This document shows positions 62,825 through 64,000 of a stretch of DNA of 64,000 nucleotides, piece after piece (the stretch's first letter is position 1; each line of letters starts with the position of its first letter). The translations under genes were made by a program, and so were the position numbers. The notes under the pieces were generated by a model. It saw only the letters and a list, made by a program, of their open reading frames with translations, was not told the DNA's origin and did not search any database. Origin of the DNA: Heyndrickxia ginsengihumi (GTDB lineage: Bacteria > Bacillota > Bacilli > Bacillales > Bacillaceae_C); assembly GCF_011008565.1 (NCBI RefSeq), contig NZ_JAAIWK010000014.1, forward strand, positions 26,729 through 90,728, given 5' to 3'.

Positions 62825-63643
62825 ATGAATCGATTATTATTTTTAGGAGCAGGACCAATGGCTGAAGCGATCATATCTGGAATTGTCAGAAAAGAGATCA
62901 TGCCAGGTACTAGCATATATGTAAAAAATCGTCAGAATCAGGATAGGATTGAAGAATTAGTTGCGAAATACGGAATTAATGGTTTCAATCCTGAAAAAGA
63001 TCAGCTTGATCAATTTGATATGATTATATTGGCGATGCAGCCAAATGATATTGGTGAAGTCTGCCGTGACCTTAAACAAAAAATTCATCCGCAACAATTA
63101 ATCATTTCAATTATCTCCAGTGTTTCTACAGAGTATTTTGAAGAGCATCTTCATCAGCAACAGCCAATTATAAGAGTAATGCCAAACACATCAAGTACGA
63201 TTAACGAGTCTGCTACGGCAATTTCGATCGGGAAATATGTTGAAGAAAAGCATGTCAATTTTACAAAAACGATGTTAGCAGCAATTGGAACTGTCTATGT
63301 TATTGAAGAAAGCAAAATGGATATTTTTACAGGGATTGCTGGATGTGGTCCTGCCTATTTTTATGCTTTTATGGAACAAATGGAAACACTTGCCGTTGAG
63401 CATGATCTTCCGATCGAATTGGCAAGAAATATGATTGCTCAAACGATATTAGGATCAGCAAAAATGGTATTATTAAGTGATGAGGATCCAATGGTTTTGC
63501 GAAAACATGTTGCGGCACCAAATGGACCTACTGAAGCTGGGCTTTTTGCGCTCGAAGCATTCGGTGGGAAAAAAGCGATTATTGAAGCAGTTAAAGCTGC
63601 AACTGAAAGATCAAAGGAAATAGGCAAGCTTTTTAATGTTTAA
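62825..63643 (+). CDS. proC: Pyrroline-5-carboxylate reductase
   Basis: The last enzyme of proline synthesis reduces pyrroline-5-carboxylate with NAD(P)H. The 272 residues have LLFLGAGPMAEAIISGIV (Rossmann loop), IIRVMPNTSSTINESATAIS (substrate loop) and ESKMDIFTGIAGCGPAYFYA with VAAPNGPTEAGLFALEAFG at the dimer active site. Bacillus carries several paralogues (ProG, ProH, ProI); which one this is cannot be settled. ATG 62825 follows TAGGAGG. Confidence 0.92.
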   Translation: MNRLLFLGAGPMAEAIISGIVRKEIMPGTSIYVKNRQNQDRIEELVAKYGINGFNPEKDQLDQFDMIILAMQPNDIGEVCRDLKQKIHPQQLIISIISSVSTEYFEEHLHQQQPIIRVMPNTSSTINESATAISIGKYVEEKHVNFTKTMLAAIGTVYVIEESKMDIFTGIAGCGPAYFYAFMEQMETLAVEHDLPIELARNMIAQTILGSAKMVLLSDEDPMVLRKHVAAPNGPTEAGLFALEAFGGKKAIIEAVKAATERSKEIGKLFNV

Positions 63644-63673
63644 TCGATAATGGAATCGAAGACATATTAATAA

Positions 63674-63722
63674 AAAGGAACGGTCTCCAACAAACATAGT
63701 AGAAGAGACCGTTCTTTTTTAT
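63674..63722 (+). terminator. Intrinsic terminator after proC
   Basis: AAAGGAACGGTCTC and GAGACCGTTCTTT are exact arms followed by TTTATTTTTT. Confidence 0.9.
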
Positions 63723-63902
63723 TTTTTAGACCCTTACTAGTATGAAAGTTATTGATATTTGGCTTCAGGGAGCTGGAGGTATGGGAGCTTCCTCAGTAAT
63801 GCCCAAGGTACCCCACTGAAGCCACTTTAATCTATTAGTAACAACTCTTAATAATGTAAGTGATCGATATAGATTTCAGAGAAAGAAAAAACCCTTGCGC
63901 AG

Positions 63903-64000
63903 TGAACTGCCCCCCAATTGTTAGACACCATCTAACAGTTGGAGGTGCAGTTTTTCTATGGTTAAATTTACTGCCGAAGATAAATTACAAGCAGTTAAGT
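63903..64000 (+). mobile_element. Left end of an IS3-like insertion sequence (cut by the window)
   Basis: TGAACTGCCCCCCAATTGTT begins what looks like the terminal inverted repeat. TGTTAGA.. and TCTAACA with CAACTGTT-like inner symmetry and GGAGGTGCAG lead to the transposase start at 63958. The layout (short leader, then OrfA) fits IS3-family elements. The right end lies outside the window. Confidence 0.65.
63958..64000 (+). CDS. IS3-family transposase OrfA, N-terminal end (partial)
   Basis: ATG 63958 is preceded by TTGGAGGTGC. The 14 visible codons read MVKFTAEDKLQAVK, the opening of the helix-turn-helix of IS3-type OrfA proteins. The rest is beyond the window, so intactness cannot be judged. 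Confidence 0.6.
   Translation, partial: MVKFTAEDKLQAVK

Noticed and set aside
1..64000. Search for tRNA, rRNA, CRISPR arrays, prophage or toxin-antitoxin modules
   Set aside because: No cloverleaf-like blocks, regular spacer arrays, phage structural genes or paired small toxin genes were seen by reading; a tool-based scan was not possible.

Overview
The window is low-GC, densely coded DNA from a Bacillaceae member (Bacillus or a close genus). The genes read as Bacillus orthologues: vmlR, ysnE, ywbE, ydhG, the gmu and rbs operons, des-desK-desR, zagA with a zinc-free rpsN, gndA, murB, dps and pbuG. Ribosome binding sites are strong AGGAGG types, TTG and GTG starts are common, and intrinsic terminators are frequent. 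I saw no rRNA, tRNA, CRISPR array or prophage. The species cannot be fixed from sequence reading alone.

Region by region. 1-12.1 kb: the end of serA, then an accessory stretch of single-gene units (AmpS aminopeptidase, GNAT, histidine phosphatase, methyltransferases, YdhG, a DUF2087/GIY-YIG pair, an orphan ORF and an FMN reductase) with several decayed genes (DUF3885, DUF2809, methyltransferase). 12.2-24.9 kb: a 2-hydroxyacid dehydrogenase/aminotransferase pair; the ABC-F antibiotic resistance gene vmlR behind an attenuator with a leader peptide; ysnE, ywbE; an ArsB/NhaD-type transporter behind a short terminator leader; a methyltransferase, metallo-hydrolase, MFS exporter, a GNAT gene cut by one stop codon, and an alpha/beta hydrolase that seems to start at ATT. 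25-30.4 kb (minus): a gmu-type beta-glucoside/glucomannan operon in the order gmuB-C-A-D-R-E, with a dispersed repeat inside it. 30.6-36.6 kb: the ribose operon rbsRKDACB. 36.7-39.7 kb: the cold-membrane system des-desK-desR.

40-47.7 kb is the most interesting part. It holds small membrane proteins, CadD-like and YtaF/MntP-like transporters and a GH18 hydrolase, and then a zinc-starvation island. Four Zur-box-like palindromes punctuate an unknown gene plus dcd, a zinc-free rpsN, and the COG0523 GTPase gene zagA. dCTP deaminase needs no zinc, whereas the usual Bacillus route through dCMP deaminase does, so Zur control of dcd would be a zinc-sparing bypass of dUMP synthesis.

47.7-64 kb: gndA, a DUF1450 protein, murB, cysK, an ABC-2 exporter pair, a frameshifted PD-(D/E)XK nuclease gene, a GerN/NapA-type antiporter whose leader resembles the one at 17.3 kb, VanZ, Dps, Nudix, pbuG behind a guanine riboswitch, a frameshifted Gfo/Idh/MocA gene, proC, and the left end of an IS3-like element. 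Diverged copies of one Bacillaceae-type dispersed repeat occur at about 19.3, 28.6, 33.0, 52.5 and 62.6 kb.
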